Of a stretch of DNA of 64,000 nt, positions 1-12,176 are shown piece after piece. Under the pieces are notes generated by a model, which made no database searches, was not told where the DNA came from, and saw nothing but the letters and a program-made list of their open reading frames with translations. The stretch is from Halocaridina rubra (Eukaryota > Arthropoda > Malacostraca > Decapoda > Atyidae): assembly GCA_037179515.1 (NCBI GenBank), contig JAXCGZ010009909.1:1-64000 (forward strand), read 5' to 3'. The number at the start of each line of letters is the position of its first letter. The first letter of the stretch is position 1. The position numbers and the translations under genes are program-made.

Positions 1-1041
1 TATCTCATCATAAAATTCTAATAAGTTTGTTACTGTTGATCTACCTTCTCTGAAGCCATGTTGCCTCACTGACAAAAAGTTGAAGGATTCCAAGTGAAGA
101 GAGATATGTTTCCTTAGTAGTTTCTCCATAACTTTGCAAACTATGCTGGTCAAGGAAACTGGTCTATAGTTCAGAGCCGTATCCCTCCTTCCCTTTTTGA
201 AGATAGGTATCACATTTGCTTGTTTCCAGCATCTTGGAATCTCCCCCGACTCCAGTGACTCCTTAAATATGATACTTAGTGCCACTGATATTGTGTTTGT
301 GCATTTTTTAAGCACATGAGGGGATATGTCATCAGGACCTGTAGCTTTATGAACATCTAAATCCATCAGCGCTTTGCATACCTCTGTGGCTGTAAGGTTG
401 ATGTTCTCTAATACCGGCCCTTGAGCTTCTATCACTGCAATCTGAGGGGGTGGGGTATTTTCTACTGTAAATACTGACTGAAACTCCTTGTTCAATTCTT
501 TGCAGATCTCTTCATCCGTCTCAGTGATGCTTCCATCCGCTCTCTTTAGCCTTAAAACCTGTTCTTTTACCTTCAGTTTTCCTCTGATAAAGCTGTGGAA
601 AAGCTTGGGATTTTCTTTAGCCTTCCTGTTGATGTCCCTCTCATAGTCTCTCTCTGCCTCTCTCCTTTTACTTAGGTAGTCATTTCTTGCTCTTTTGTAG
701 GTTTGCCAGGCATTTATGTTTTTTCTCCTCCTATACCTTTTCCAGCATTTGTCTCTCCACTCCTTAGCTCTTTTACACCCATTATCGAACCATTTCTCTC
801 TGGCATGAATTACACCTACTTTGGTGACAGGTATGCAGCAATCTACTATCTTCCCATATTTCTCACAAAAGATGTCATACATTTCTTGTACAGATTTGTT
901 GTAAAATAAGGTTCTCCAGTCAATAACTGCAAAAAGCTCATTCATTTTGATGTAATTTCCTTTCGGATAGTTCCTCCTCATATCCTCAGTGCCTCTACTC
1001 TCAGGAAGAATATCTTCAATGATATACTCCATCAACAACAC
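1..1041 (-). pseudogene. Partial array unit 0: N-terminal half of LINE RT, cut by the window start
   Basis: On the minus strand this is the first part of the same RT ORF as in the complete units, from the MEYIIEDILPES start to about the position before the FLDF motif. The reading frame looks open. The rest lies outside the window. The boundary with unit 1 is at 1045/1046. Confidence 0.85.
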
Positions 1042-1122
1042 ACAAGTGATTACCTAATTGTGTTTACGGGAAAGAGCCCAAAGCTCGTATCTTCCCGTCT
1101 CCTGATCGGTTCCATTTTAGAC

Positions 1123-3258
1123 TTAGTGATACTTATCATACCTGTCCTTAAAACTATGAATTGAGATAGCATTAACTACCTCCTCGCTTAGCCAATTCCA
1201 ATTATCAACTACTCTAACACTGAAAAAGTATTTCCTTACATCCTGCAAAGAAGTTTTCTTACGAAGCTTCAAACTATGACCTCTAGTTCTAGAGCCAGCC
1301 ATATCAAAATATCGATCCCTATCCACTCTATCATAACCATGAAGGAATTTAAAGACTGTCACCATATCCCCCCTCACTCTTCTAGCTTCGAGTGATGGTA
1401 AGTCTAATTCCCTCAGCCTCTCATCATAACTGAGATTGCGTATTTCTGGCACCAGTTTCGTGGCATGTCTTTGAACTTTTTCAAGCTTAGCTATGTGCTT
1501 TTTCAAGTGTGGATTCCAAAAGGGGGCTGCATATTCGAGTTTTGGCCTCACATAGGTTACATAAATATTTCTGAACATTTCCTTGTCCATGTGCCTGAAG
1601 GCTACCCTTACATTTGATAAGAATGCATATGCTGTCCTTACTATGCCATTTATATGTATTTCTGGAGACAAATCTGCCAGTATGTTTACTCCTAGATCTC
1701 TCTCATTTTCTGTCTCTTGAAGTTGTACTCCAGCCACTGAGTAGTCAAGCTTGGGCCTTCTTGCACTTGTACCCATTCTCATTACCTTACATTTTGAAGT
1801 ATTGAATTTCATTAACCACTTTTCTGACCACTCATGCAGATTATTTAGATCCTCCTGAAGTTCTCTACCATTGTTCTCGTTTTTTACTTTCTTCACAATC
1901 TTTGCATCATCTGCAAACATATTCATGAATGAATTTACAGACTCTGGTAGGTCATTTACATATACAAGGAACAAAAGTGGCCCTAAAACTGAACCCTGTG
2001 GAGCTCCACTACTAACTCCTCTCCATTCAGACACTAAGTGTCTTACTCTAACCCTCTGTTCCCTTCCTTCTAAGTAAGTTTTTATCCATTCCAAAACATT
2101 TCCACCTATTCTAGCCATTGATTGCAGCTTCCTAATAAGTCTACCATGTGGAACAGTGTCAAATGCTTTCTGGAAGTCTAGGAATATGCAATCTGCCCAG
2201 CCCTCTCTTTCCTGTAAGATTTGGCTTACCTCATCATAAAATTCTAATAATTTTGTTACTGTTGATCTACCTTCTCTGAAGCCATGTTGCCTCACTGACA
2301 AAAAGTTGAAGGATTCCAAGTGAAGAGAGATATGTTTCCTTAGTAGTTTCTCCATAACTTTGCAAACTATGCTGGTCAAGGAAACTGGTCTATAGTTCAG
2401 AGCCGTATCCCTCCTTCCCTTTTTGAAGATAGGTATCACATTTGCTTGTTTCCAGCATCTTGGAATCTCCCCCGACTCCAGTGACTCCTTAAATATGATA
2501 CTTAGTGCCACTGATATTGTGTTTGTGCATTTTTTAAGCACATGAGGGGATATGTCATCAGGACCTGTAGCTTTATGAACATCTAAATCCATCAGCGCTT
2601 TGCATACCTCTGTGGCTGTATGGTTGATGTTCTCTAATACCGGCCCTTGAGCTTCTATCACTGCAATCTGAGGGGGTGGGGTATTTTCTACTGTAAATAC
2701 TGACTGAAACTCCTTGTTCAATTCTTTGCAGATCTCTTCATCCGTCTCAGTGATGCTTCCATCCGCTCTCTTTAGCCTTAAAACCTGTTCTTTTACCTTC
2801 AGTTTTCCTCTGATAAAGCTGTGGAAAAGCTTGGGATTTTCTTTAGCCTTCCTGTTGATATCCCTCTCATAGTCTCTCTCTGCCTCTCTCCTTTTACTTA
2901 GGTAGTCATTTCTTGCTCTTTTGTAGGTTTGCCAGGCATTTATGTTTTTTCTCCTCCTATACCTTTTCCAGCATTTGTCTCTCCACTCCTTAGCTCTTTT
3001 ACACCCATTATCGAACCATTTCTCTCTGGCATGAATTACACCTACTTTGGTGACAGGTATGCAGCAATCTACTATCTTCCCATATTTCTCACAAAAGATA
3101 TCATACATTTCTTGTACAGATTTGTTGTAAAATAAGGTTCTCCAGTCAATAACTGCAAAAAGCTCATTCATTTTGATGTAATCTCCTTTCGGATAGTTCC
3201 TCCTCATGTCCTCAGTGCCTCTACTCTCAGGAAGAATATCTTCAATGATATACTCCAT
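1123..3258 (-). CDS. LINE reverse transcriptase ORF without endonuclease (array unit 1)
   Basis: An intact 711-codon frame from an ATG at 3258 (MEYIIEDILPES). It encodes the RT and C-terminal region of a CR1/Jockey-like non-LTR retrotransposon, the enzyme that copies element RNA into DNA at the target. Visible RT motifs in order: KATGPDDIS near residue 230, VIPIFKKG near 275, YRPVSLTS near 290, QHGFREGRST near 318, motif A FLDFQKAFD near 358, motif B SSGAPQGSVLGPLLF near 415, and catalytic motif C FADDAK near 448. The C-terminal part ([28 protein letters not shown]) is typical of the CR1 group. No APE endonuclease precedes it. Motif B has A where the other units have V, and INHTATEV replaces INLTATEV. 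Whether it is transcribed cannot be told from sequence; no promoter is visible at the unit junction. Confidence 0.85.
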   Translation of the reverse strand: MEYIIEDILPESRGTEDMRRNYPKGDYIKMNELFAVIDWRTLFYNKSVQEMYDIFCEKYGKIVDCCIPVTKVGVIHAREKWFDNGCKRAKEWRDKCWKRYRRRKNINAWQTYKRARNDYLSKRREAERDYERDINRKAKENPKLFHSFIRGKLKVKEQVLRLKRADGSITETDEEICKELNKEFQSVFTVENTPPPQIAVIEAQGPVLENINHTATEVCKALMDLDVHKATGPDDISPHVLKKCTNTISVALSIIFKESLESGEIPRCWKQANVIPIFKKGRRDTALNYRPVSLTSIVCKVMEKLLRKHISLHLESFNFLSVRQHGFREGRSTVTKLLEFYDEVSQILQEREGWADCIFLDFQKAFDTVPHGRLIRKLQSMARIGGNVLEWIKTYLEGREQRVRVRHLVSEWRGVSSGAPQGSVLGPLLFLVYVNDLPESVNSFMNMFADDAKIVKKVKNENNGRELQEDLNNLHEWSEKWLMKFNTSKCKVMRMGTSARRPKLDYSVAGVQLQETENERDLGVNILADLSPEIHINGIVRTAYAFLSNVRVAFRHMDKEMFRNIYVTYVRPKLEYAAPFWNPHLKKHIAKLEKVQRHATKLVPEIRNLSYDERLRELDLPSLEARRVRGDMVTVFKFLHGYDRVDRDRYFDMAGSRTRGHSLKLRKKTSLQDVRKYFFSVRVVDNWNWLSEEVVNAISIHSFKDRYDKYH

Positions 3259-3348
3259 CAACAACACACAAGTGATTACTTAATTGTGTTTACGGGAAAG
3301 AGCCCAAAGCTCGTATCTTCCCGTCTCCTGATCGGTTCCATTTTAGAC

Positions 3349-5484
3349 TTAGTGATACTTATCATACCTGTCCTTAAAACTATGGATTGAGATAGCATTA
3401 ACTACCTCCTCGCTTAGCCAATTCCAATTATCAACTACTCTTACACTGAAAAAGTATTTCCTTACATCCTGCAAAGAAGTTTTCTTACGAAGCTTCAAAC
3501 TATGACCTCTAGTTCTAGAGCCAGCCATATCAAAATATCGATCCCTATCCACTCTATCATAACCATGAAGGAATTTAAAGACTGTTACCATATCCCCCCT
3601 CACTCTTCTAGCTTCGAGTGATGGTAAGTCTAATTCCCTCAGCCTCTCATCATAACTGAGATTGCGTATTTCTGGCACCAGTTTCGTGGCATGTCTTTGA
3701 ACTTTTTCAAGCTTCGCTATGTGCTTTTTCAAGTGCGGATTCCAAAAGGGGGCTGCATATTCGAGTTTTGGCCTCACATAGGTTACATAAATATTTCTGA
3801 ACATTTCCTTGTCCATGTGCCTGAAGGCTACCCTTACATTTGATAAGAATGCATATGCTGTCCTTACTATGCCATTTATATGTATTTCTGGAGACAAATC
3901 TGCCAGTATGTTTACTCCTAGATCTCTCTCATTTTCTGTCTCTTGAAGTTGTACTCCAGCCACCGAGTAGTCAAGCTTGGGCCTTCTTGCACTTGTACCC
4001 ATTCTCATTACCTTACATTTTGAAGTACTGAATTTCATTAGCCACTTTTCTGACCACTCATGCAGATTATTTAGATCCTCCTGAAGTTCTCTACCATTGT
4101 TCTCGTTTTTTACTTTCTTCACAATCTTTGCATCATCTGCAAACATATTCATGAATGAATTTACAGACTCTGGTAGGTCATTTACATATACAAGGAACAA
4201 AAGTGGCCCTAAAACTGAACCCTGTGGAACTCCACTACTAACTCCTCTCCATTCAGACACTGAGTGTCTTACTCTAACCCTCTGTTCCCTTCCTTCTAAG
4301 TAAGTTTTTATCCATTCCAAAACATTTCCACCTATTCTAGCCATTGATTGCAGCCTCCTAATAAGTCTCCCATGTGGAACAGTGTCAAATGCTTTCTGGA
4401 AGTCTAGGAATATGCAATCTGCCCAGCCCTCTCTTTCCTGTAAGATTTGGCTTACCTCATCATAAATTTCTAATAAGTTTGTTACTGTTGATCTACCTTC
4501 TCTGAAGCCATGTTGCCTCACTGACAAAAAGTTGAAGGATTCCAAGTGAAGAGAGATATGTTTCCTTAGTAGTTTCTCCATAACTTTGCAAACTATGCTG
4601 GTCAAGGAAACTGGTCTATAGTTCAGAGTCGTATCCCTCCTTCCCTTTTTGAAGATAGGTATCACATTTGCTTGTTTCCAGCATCTTGGAATCTCCCCCG
4701 ACTCCAGTGACTCCTTAAATATGATACTTAGTGCCACTGATATTGTGTTTGCGCATTTTTTAAGCACATGAGGGGATATGTCATCAGGACCTGTAGCTTT
4801 ATGAACATCTAAATCCATCAGCGCTTTGCATACCTCTGTGGCTGTAAGGTTGATGTTCTCTAATACCGGCCCTTGAGCTTCTATCACTGCAATCTGAGGG
4901 GGTGGGGTATTTTCTACTGTAAATACTGACTGAAACTCCTTGTTCAATTCTTTGCAGATCTCTTCATCCGTCTCAGTGATGCTTCCATCCGCTCTCTTTA
5001 GCCTTAAAACCTGTTCTTTTACCTTCAGTTTTCCTCTGATAAAGCTGTGGAAAAGCTTGGGATTTTCTTTAGCCTTCCTGTTGATGTCCCTCTCATAGTC
5101 TCTCTCTGCCTCTCTCCTTTTACTTAGGTAGTCATTTCTTGCTCTTTTGTAGGTTTGCCAGGCATTTATGTTTTTTCTCCTCCTATACCTTTTCCAGCAT
5201 TTGTCTCTCCACTCCTTAGCTCTTTTACACCCATTATCGAACCATTTCTCTCTGGCATGAATTACACCTACTTTGGTGACAGGTATGCAGCAATCTACTA
5301 TCTTCCCATATTTCTCACAAAAGATGTCATACATTTCTTGTACAGATTTGTTGTAAAATAAGGTTCTCCAGTCAATAACTGCAAAAAGCTCATTCATTTT
5401 GATGTACTCTCCTTTCGGATAGTTCCTCCTCATGTCCTCAGTGCCTCTACTCTCAGGAAGAATATCTTCAATGATATACTCCAT
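3349..5484 (-). CDS. LINE reverse transcriptase ORF without endonuclease (array unit 2)
   Basis: The second intact 711-codon RT frame, colinear with unit 1, with motif A FLDFQKAFD, motif B SSGVPQGS and motif C FADDAK all preserved. Private changes include KGEYIK for KGDYIK, RRDTTLNY for RRDTALNY and LLEIYDE for LLEFYDE. The ATG at 5484 is the first in-frame ATG after the unit junction. Upstream, the frame runs into the 3' repeat of the neighbouring unit, so no endonuclease is joined to it. It is probably a passive member of the satellite. Trans-acting RT activity is possible in principle because the catalytic aspartates are kept. Confidence 0.85.
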   Translation of the reverse strand: MEYIIEDILPESRGTEDMRRNYPKGEYIKMNELFAVIDWRTLFYNKSVQEMYDIFCEKYGKIVDCCIPVTKVGVIHAREKWFDNGCKRAKEWRDKCWKRYRRRKNINAWQTYKRARNDYLSKRREAERDYERDINRKAKENPKLFHSFIRGKLKVKEQVLRLKRADGSITETDEEICKELNKEFQSVFTVENTPPPQIAVIEAQGPVLENINLTATEVCKALMDLDVHKATGPDDISPHVLKKCANTISVALSIIFKESLESGEIPRCWKQANVIPIFKKGRRDTTLNYRPVSLTSIVCKVMEKLLRKHISLHLESFNFLSVRQHGFREGRSTVTNLLEIYDEVSQILQEREGWADCIFLDFQKAFDTVPHGRLIRRLQSMARIGGNVLEWIKTYLEGREQRVRVRHSVSEWRGVSSGVPQGSVLGPLLFLVYVNDLPESVNSFMNMFADDAKIVKKVKNENNGRELQEDLNNLHEWSEKWLMKFSTSKCKVMRMGTSARRPKLDYSVAGVQLQETENERDLGVNILADLSPEIHINGIVRTAYAFLSNVRVAFRHMDKEMFRNIYVTYVRPKLEYAAPFWNPHLKKHIAKLEKVQRHATKLVPEIRNLSYDERLRELDLPSLEARRVRGDMVTVFKFLHGYDRVDRDRYFDMAGSRTRGHSLKLRKKTSLQDVRKYFFSVRVVDNWNWLSEEVVNAISIHSFKDRYDKYH

Positions 5485-5574
5485 CAACAACACACAAGTG
5501 ATTACCTAATTGTGTTTACGGGAAAGAGCCCAAAGCTCGTATCTTCCCGTCTCCTGATCGGTTCCATTTTAGAC

Positions 5575-7711
5575 TTAGTGACACTCATCATACCTGTCCT
5601 TAAAACTATGGATTGAGATAGCATTAACTACCTCCTCGCTTAGCCAATTCCAATTATCAACTACTCTTACACTGAAAAAGTATTTCCTTACATCCTGCAA
5701 AGAAGTTTTCTTACGAAGCTTCAAACTATGACCTCTAGTTCTAGAGCCAGCCATATCAAAATATCGATCCCTATCCACTCTATCATAACCATGAAGGAAT
5801 TTAAAGACTGTTACCATATCCCCCCTCACTCTTCTAGCTTCGAGTGATGGTAAGTCTAATTCCCTCAGCCTCTCATCATAACTGAGATTGCGTATTTCTG
5901 GCACCAGTTTCGTGGCATGTCTTTGAACTTTTTCAAGCTTAGCTATGTGCTTTTTCAAGTGCGGATTCCAAAAGGGGGCTGCATATTCGAGTTTTGGCCT
6001 CACATAGGTTACAGAAATATTTCTGAACATTTCCTTGTCCATGTGCCTGAAGGCTACCCTTACATTTGATAAGAATGCATATGCTGTCCTTACTATGCCA
6101 TTTATATGTATTTCTGGAGACAAATCTGCCAGTATGTTTACTCCTCGATCTCTCTCTCATTTTCTGTCTCTTGAAGTTGTACTCCAGCCACCGAGTAGTC
6201 AAGCTTGGGCCTTCTTGCACTTGTACCCATTCTCATTACCTTACATTTTGAAGTATTGAATTTCATTAGCCACTTTTCTGACCACTCATGCAGATTATTT
6301 AGATCCTCCTGAAGTTCTCTACCATTGTTCTCGTTTTTTACTTTCTTCACAATCTTTGCATCATCTGCAAACATATTCATGAATGAATTTACAGACTCTG
6401 GTAGGTCATTTACATATACAAGGAACAAAAGTGGCCCTAAAACTGAACCCTGTGGAACTCCACTACTAACTCCTCTCCATTCAGACACTGAGTGTCTTAC
6501 TCTAACCCTCTGTTCCCTTCCTTCTAAGTAAGTTTTTATCCATTCCAAAACATTTCCACCTATTCTAGCCATTGATTGCAGCCTCCTAATAAGTCTCCCA
6601 TGTGGAACAGTGTCAAATGCTTTCTGGAAGTCTAGGAATATGCAATCTGCCCAGCCCTCTCTTTCCTGTAAGATTTGGCTTACCTCATCATAAAATTCTA
6701 ATAAGTTTGTTACTGTTGATCTACCTTCTCTGAAGCCATGTTGCCTCACTGACAAAAAGTTGAAGGATTCCAAGTGAAGAGAGATATGTTTCCTTAGTAG
6801 TTTCTCCATAACTTTGCAAACTATGCTGGTCAAGGAAACTGGTTATAGTTCAGAGCCGTATCCCTCCTTCCCTTTTTGAAGATAGGTATCACATTTGCTT
6901 GTTTCCAGCATCTTGGAATCTCCCCCGACTCCAGTGACTCCTTAAATATGATACTTAGTGCCACTGATATTGTGTTTGCGCATTTTTTAAGCACATGAGG
7001 GGATATGTCATCAGGACCTGTAGCTTTATGAACATCTAAATCCATCAGCGCTTTGCATACCTCTGTGGCTGTAAGGTTGATGTTCTCTAATACCGGCCCT
7101 TGAGCTTCTATCACTGCAATCTGAGGGGGTGGGGTATTTTCTACTGTAAATACTGACTGAAACTCCTTGTTCAATTCTTTGCAGATCTCTTCATCCGTCT
7201 CAGTGATGCTTCCATCCGCTCTCTTTAGCCTTAAAACCTGTTCTTTTACCTTCAGTTTTCCTCTGATAAAGCTGTGGAAAAGCTTGGGATTTTCTTTAGC
7301 CTTCCTGTTGATGTCCCTCTCATAGTCTCTCTCTGCCTCTCTCCTTTTACTTAGGTAGTCATTTCTTGCTCTTTTGTAGGTTTGCCAGGCATTTATGTTT
7401 TTTCTCCTCCTATACCTTTTCCAGCATTTGTCTCTCCACTCCTTAGCTCTTTTACACCCATTATCGAACCATTTCTCTCTGGCATGAATTACACCTACTT
7501 TGGTGACAGGTATGCAGCAATCTACTATCTTCCCATATTTCTCACAAAAGATGTCATACATTTCTTGTACAGATTTGTTGTAAAATAAGGTTCTCCAGTC
7601 AATAACTGCAAAAAGCTCATTCATTTTGATGTAATCTCCTTTCGGATAGTTCCTCCTCATGTCCTCAGTGCCTCTACTCTCAGGAAGAATATCTTCAATG
7701 ATATACTCCAT
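5575..7711 (-). pseudogene. Array unit 3: frameshifted LINE RT
   Basis: The same RT sequence as units 1 and 2, but broken twice. A one-base loss near 6842 (GGTTATAG where the others have GGTCTATAG) shifts frame after RRDTALNY, and a two-base gain in the CT-rich stretch near 6146-6156 shifts frame after ETENERE. The net effect is +1 bp, which explains the 2227-bp unit length. Three open segments remain: about 7711-6830, 6833-6138 and 6123-5575. Motifs A, B and C are present in the middle segment. The 3' piece has NISVTYV for NIYVTYV, a variant shared with unit 4. Confidence 0.9.
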
Positions 7712-7801
7712 CAACAACACACAAGTGATTACCTAATTGTGTTTACGGGAAAGAGCCCAAAGCTCGTATCTTCCCGTCTCCTGATCGGTTCCATTTTAGA
7801 C

Positions 7802-9937
7802 TTAGTGATACTTATCATACCTGTCCTTAAAACTATGGATTGAGATAGCATTAACTACCTCCTCGCTTAGCCAATTCCAATTATCAACTACTCTTACACT
7901 GAAAAAGTATTTCCTTACATCCTGCAAAGAAGTTTTCTTACGAAGCTTCAAACTATGACCTCTAGTTCTAGAGCCAGCCATATCAAAATATCGATCCCTA
8001 TCCACTCTATCATAACCATGAAGGAATTTAAAGACTGTTACCATATCCCCCCTCACTCTTCTAGCTTCGAGTGATGGTAAGTCTAATTCCCTCAGCCTCT
8101 CATCATAACTGAGATTGCGTATTTCTGGCACCAGTTTCGTGGCATGTCTTTGAACTTTTTCAAGCTTAGCTATGTGCTTTTTCAAGTGCGGATTCCAAAA
8201 GGGGGCTGCATATTCGAGTTTTGGCCTCACATAGGTTACAGAAATATTTCTGAACATTTCCTTGTCCATGTGCCTGAAGGCTACCCTTACATTTGATAAG
8301 AATGCATATGCTGTCCTTACTATGCCATTTATATGTATTTCTGGAGACAAATCTGCCAGTATGTTTACTCCTAGATCTCTCTCATTTTCTGTCTCTTGAA
8401 GTTGTACTCCAGCCACCGAGTAGTCAAGCTTGGGCCTTCTTGCACTTGTACCCATTCTCATTACCTTACATTTTGAAGTACTGAATTTCATTAGCCACTT
8501 TTCTGACCACTCATGCAGATTATTTAGATCCTTCTGAAGTTCTCTACCATTGTTCTCGTTTTTTACTTTCTTCACAATCTTTGCATCATCTGCAAACATA
8601 TTCATGAATGAATTTACAGACTCTGGTAGGTCATTTACATATACAAGGAACAAAAGTGGCCCTAAAACTGAACCCTGTGGAACTCCACTACTAACTCCTC
8701 TCCATTCAGACACTGAGTGTCTTACTCTAACCCTCTGTTCCCTTCCTTCTAAGTAAGTTTTTATCCATTCCAAAACATTTCCACCTATTCTAGCCATTGA
8801 TTGCAGCCTCCTAATAAGTCTCCCATGTGGGACAGTGTCAAATACTTTCTTGAAGTCTAGGAATATGCAATCTGCCCAGCCCTCTCTTTCCTGTAAGATT
8901 TGACTTACCTCATCATAAAATTCTAATAAGTTTGTTACTGTTGATCTACCTTCTCTGAAGCCATGTTGCCTCACTGACAAAAAGTTGAAGGATTCCAAGT
9001 GAAGAGAGATATGTTTCCTTAGTAGTTTCTCCATAACTTTGCAAACTATGCTGGTCAAGGAAACTGGTCTATAGTTCAGAGCCGTATCCCTCCTTCCCTT
9101 TTTGAAGATAGGTATCACATTTGCTTGTTTCCAGCATCTTGGAATCTCCCCCAACTCCAGTGACTCCTTAAATATGATACTTAGTGCCACTGATATTGTG
9201 TTTGCGCATTTTTTAAGCACATGAGGGGATATGTCATCAGGACCTGTAGCTTTATGAACATCTAAATCCATCAGTGCTTTGCATACCTCTGTGGCTGTAA
9301 GGTTGATGTTCTCTAATACCGGCCCTTGAGCTTCTATCACTGCAATCTGAGGGGGTGGGGTATTTTCTACTGTAAATACTGACTGAAACTCCTTGTTCAA
9401 TTCTTTGCAGATCTCTTCATCCGTCTCAGTGATGCTTCCATCCGCTCTCTTTAGCCTTAAAACCTGTTCTTTTACCTTCAGTTTTCCTCTGATAAAGCTG
9501 TGGAAAAGCTTGGGATTTTCTTTAGCCTTCCTGTTGATGTCCCTCTCATAGTCTCTCTCTGCCTCTCTCCTTTTACTTAGGTAGTCATTTCTTGCTCTTT
9601 TGTAGGTTTGCCAGGCATTTATGTTTTTTCTCCTCCTATACCTTTTCCAGCATTTGTCTCTCCACTCCTTAGCTCTTTTACACCCATTATCGAACCATTT
9701 CTCTCTGGCATGAATTACACCTACTTTGGTGACAGGTATGCAGCAATCTACTATCTTCCCATATTTCTCACAAAAGATGTCATACATTTCTTGTACAGAT
9801 TTGTTGTAAAATAAGGTTCTCCAGTCAATAACTGCAAAAAGCTCATTCATTTTGATGTAATCTCCTTTCGGATAGTTCCTCCTCATGTCCTCAGTGCCTC
9901 TACTCTCAGGAAGAATATCTTCAATGATATACTCCAT
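7802..9937 (-). CDS. LINE reverse transcriptase ORF without endonuclease (array unit 4)
   Basis: The third intact 711-codon RT frame of the array. Motif C FADDAK and motif B SSGVPQGS are unchanged. Motif A reads FLDFKKVFD instead of FLDFQKAFD: the catalytic aspartate is kept, but two neighbouring residues differ. Other private changes are SLELGEI for SLESGEI and ELQKDLNN for ELQEDLNN. It shares NISVTYV with unit 3, suggesting that neighbouring units were copied or homogenised together. Confidence 0.85.
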   Translation of the reverse strand: MEYIIEDILPESRGTEDMRRNYPKGDYIKMNELFAVIDWRTLFYNKSVQEMYDIFCEKYGKIVDCCIPVTKVGVIHAREKWFDNGCKRAKEWRDKCWKRYRRRKNINAWQTYKRARNDYLSKRREAERDYERDINRKAKENPKLFHSFIRGKLKVKEQVLRLKRADGSITETDEEICKELNKEFQSVFTVENTPPPQIAVIEAQGPVLENINLTATEVCKALMDLDVHKATGPDDISPHVLKKCANTISVALSIIFKESLELGEIPRCWKQANVIPIFKKGRRDTALNYRPVSLTSIVCKVMEKLLRKHISLHLESFNFLSVRQHGFREGRSTVTNLLEFYDEVSQILQEREGWADCIFLDFKKVFDTVPHGRLIRRLQSMARIGGNVLEWIKTYLEGREQRVRVRHSVSEWRGVSSGVPQGSVLGPLLFLVYVNDLPESVNSFMNMFADDAKIVKKVKNENNGRELQKDLNNLHEWSEKWLMKFSTSKCKVMRMGTSARRPKLDYSVAGVQLQETENERDLGVNILADLSPEIHINGIVRTAYAFLSNVRVAFRHMDKEMFRNISVTYVRPKLEYAAPFWNPHLKKHIAKLEKVQRHATKLVPEIRNLSYDERLRELDLPSLEARRVRGDMVTVFKFLHGYDRVDRDRYFDMAGSRTRGHSLKLRKKTSLQDVRKYFFSVRVVDNWNWLSEEVVNAISIHSFKDRYDKYH

Positions 9938-10027
9938 CAACAACACACAAGTGATTACCTAATTGTGTTTACGGGAAAGAGCCCAAAGCTCGTATCTTCC
10001 CGTCTCCTGATCGGTTCCATTTTAGAC

Positions 10028-12163
10028 TTAGTGATACTTATCATACCTGTCCTTAAAACTATGGATTGAGATAGCATTAACTACCTCCTCGCTTAGCCAA
10101 TTCCAATTATCAACTACTCTTACACTGAAAAAGTATTTCCTTACATCCTGCAAAGAAGTTTTCTTACGAAGCTTCAAACTATGACCTCTAGTTCTAGAGC
10201 CAGCCATATCAAAATATCGATCCCTATCCACTCTATCATAACCATGAAGGAATTTAAAGACTGTCACCATATCCCCCCTCACTCTTCTAGCTTCGAGTGA
10301 TGGTAAGTCTAATTCCCTCAGCATCTCATCATAACTGAGATTGCGTATTTCTGGCACCAGTTTTGTGGCATGTCTTTGAACTTTTTCAAGCTTAGCTATG
10401 TGCTTTTTCAAGTGCGGATTCCAAAAGGGGGCTGCATATTCGAGTTTTGGCCTCACATAGGTTACATAAATATTTCTGAACATTTCCTTGTCCATGTGCC
10501 TGAAGGCTACCCTTACATTTGATAAGAATGCATATGCTGTCCTTACTATGCCATTTATATGTATTTCTGGAGACAAATCTGCCAGTATGTTTACTCCTAG
10601 ATCTCTCTCATTTTCTGTCTCTTGAAGTTGTACTCCAGCCACCGAGTAGTCAAGCTTGGGCCTTCTTGCACTTGTACCCATTCTCATTACCTTACATTTT
10701 GAAGTATTGAATTTCATTAGCCACTTTTCTGACCACTCATGCAGATTATTTAGATCCTCCTGAAGTTCTCTACCATTATTCTCGTTTTTTACTTTCTTCA
10801 CAATCTTTGCATCATCTGCAAACATATTCATGAATGAATTTACAGACTCTGGTAGGTCATTTACATATACAAGGAACAAAAGTGGCCCTAAAACTGAACC
10901 CTGTGGAACTCCACTACTAACTCCTCTCCATTCAGACACTGAGTGTCTTACTCTAACCCTCTGTTCCCTTCCTTCTAAGTAAGTTTTTATCCATTCCAAA
11001 ACATTTCCACCTATTCTAGCCATTGATTGCAGCCTCCTAATAAGTCTCCCATGTGGAACAGTGTCAAATGCTTTCTGGAAGTCTAGGAATATGCAATCTG
11101 CCCAACCCTCTCTTTCCTGTAAGATTTGGCTTATCTCATCATAAAATTCTAATAAGTTTGTTACTGTTGATCTACCTTCTCTGAAGCCATGTTGCCTCAC
11201 TCATAAAAAGTTGAAGGATTCCAAGTGAAGAGAGATATGTTTCCTTAGTAGTTTCTCCATAACTTTGCAAACTATGCTGGTCAAGGAAACTGGTCTATAG
11301 TTCAGAGCCGTATCCCTCCTTCCCTTTTTGAAGATAGGTATCACATTTGCTTGTTTCCAGCATCTTGGAATCTCCCCCGACTCCAGTGACTCCTTAAATA
11401 TGATACTTAGTGCCACTGATATTGTGTTTGCGCATTTTTTAAGCACATGAGGGGATATGTCATCAGGACCTGTAGCTTTATGAACATCTAAATCCATCAG
11501 CGCTTTGCATACCTCTGTGGCTGTAAGGTTGATGTTCTCTAATACCGGCCCTTGGGCTTCTATCACTGCAATCTGAGGGGGTGGGGTATTTTCTACTATA
11601 AATACTGACTGAAACTCCTTGTTCAATTCTTTGCAGATCTCTTCATCCGTCTCAGTGATGCTTCCATCCGCTCTCTTTAGCCTTAAAACCTGTTCTTTTA
11701 CCTTCAGTTTTCCTCTGATAAAGCTGTGGAAAAGCTTGGGATTTTCTTTAGCCTTCCTGTTGATGTCCCTCTCATAGTCTCTCTCTGCCTCTCTCCTTTT
11801 ACTTAGGTAGTCATTTCTTGCTCTTTTGTAGGTTTGCCAGGCATTTATGTTTTTTCTCCTCCTATACCTTTTCCAGCATTTGTCTCTCCACTCCTAAGCT
11901 CTTTTACACCCATTATCGAACCATTTCTCTCTGGCATGAATTACACCTACTTTGGTGACAGGTATGCAGCAATCTACTATCTTCCCATATTTCTCACAAA
12001 AGATGTCATACATTTCTTGTACAGATTTGTTGTAAAATAAGGTTCTCCAGTCAATAACTGCAAAAAGCTCATTCATTTTGATGTAATCTCCTTTCGGATA
12101 GTTCCTCCTCATGTCCTCAGTGCCTCTACTCTCAGGAAGAATATCTTCAATGATATACTCCAT
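10028..12163 (-). pseudogene. Array unit 5: LINE RT with two nonsense codons
   Basis: The frame is colinear with the intact units but has two stops. AAG to TAG interrupts KRAKEW near 11891-11893, and a change within FNFLSVRQ near 11201-11203 creates TGA. The rest is open, with motif A FLDFQKAFD, motif B SSGVPQGS and motif C FADDAK kept. Substitutions such as SVFIVEN and YDEMLREL are private to this unit. Confidence 0.9.
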
Positions 12164-12176
12164 CAACAACACACAA

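Noticed and set aside
703..909. Recurrent 68-residue open frame starting MPGIYVFSPP, opposite to each LINE RT copy
   Set aside because: It is the antisense shadow of the conserved RT N-terminus and recurs wherever that sequence does; no independent sign of coding.
1614..2077. Recurrent antisense frames (MIRMHMLSL..., MFSFFTFF...)
   Set aside because: They are shadows of the RT C-terminal part and the FADD region in every LINE copy.
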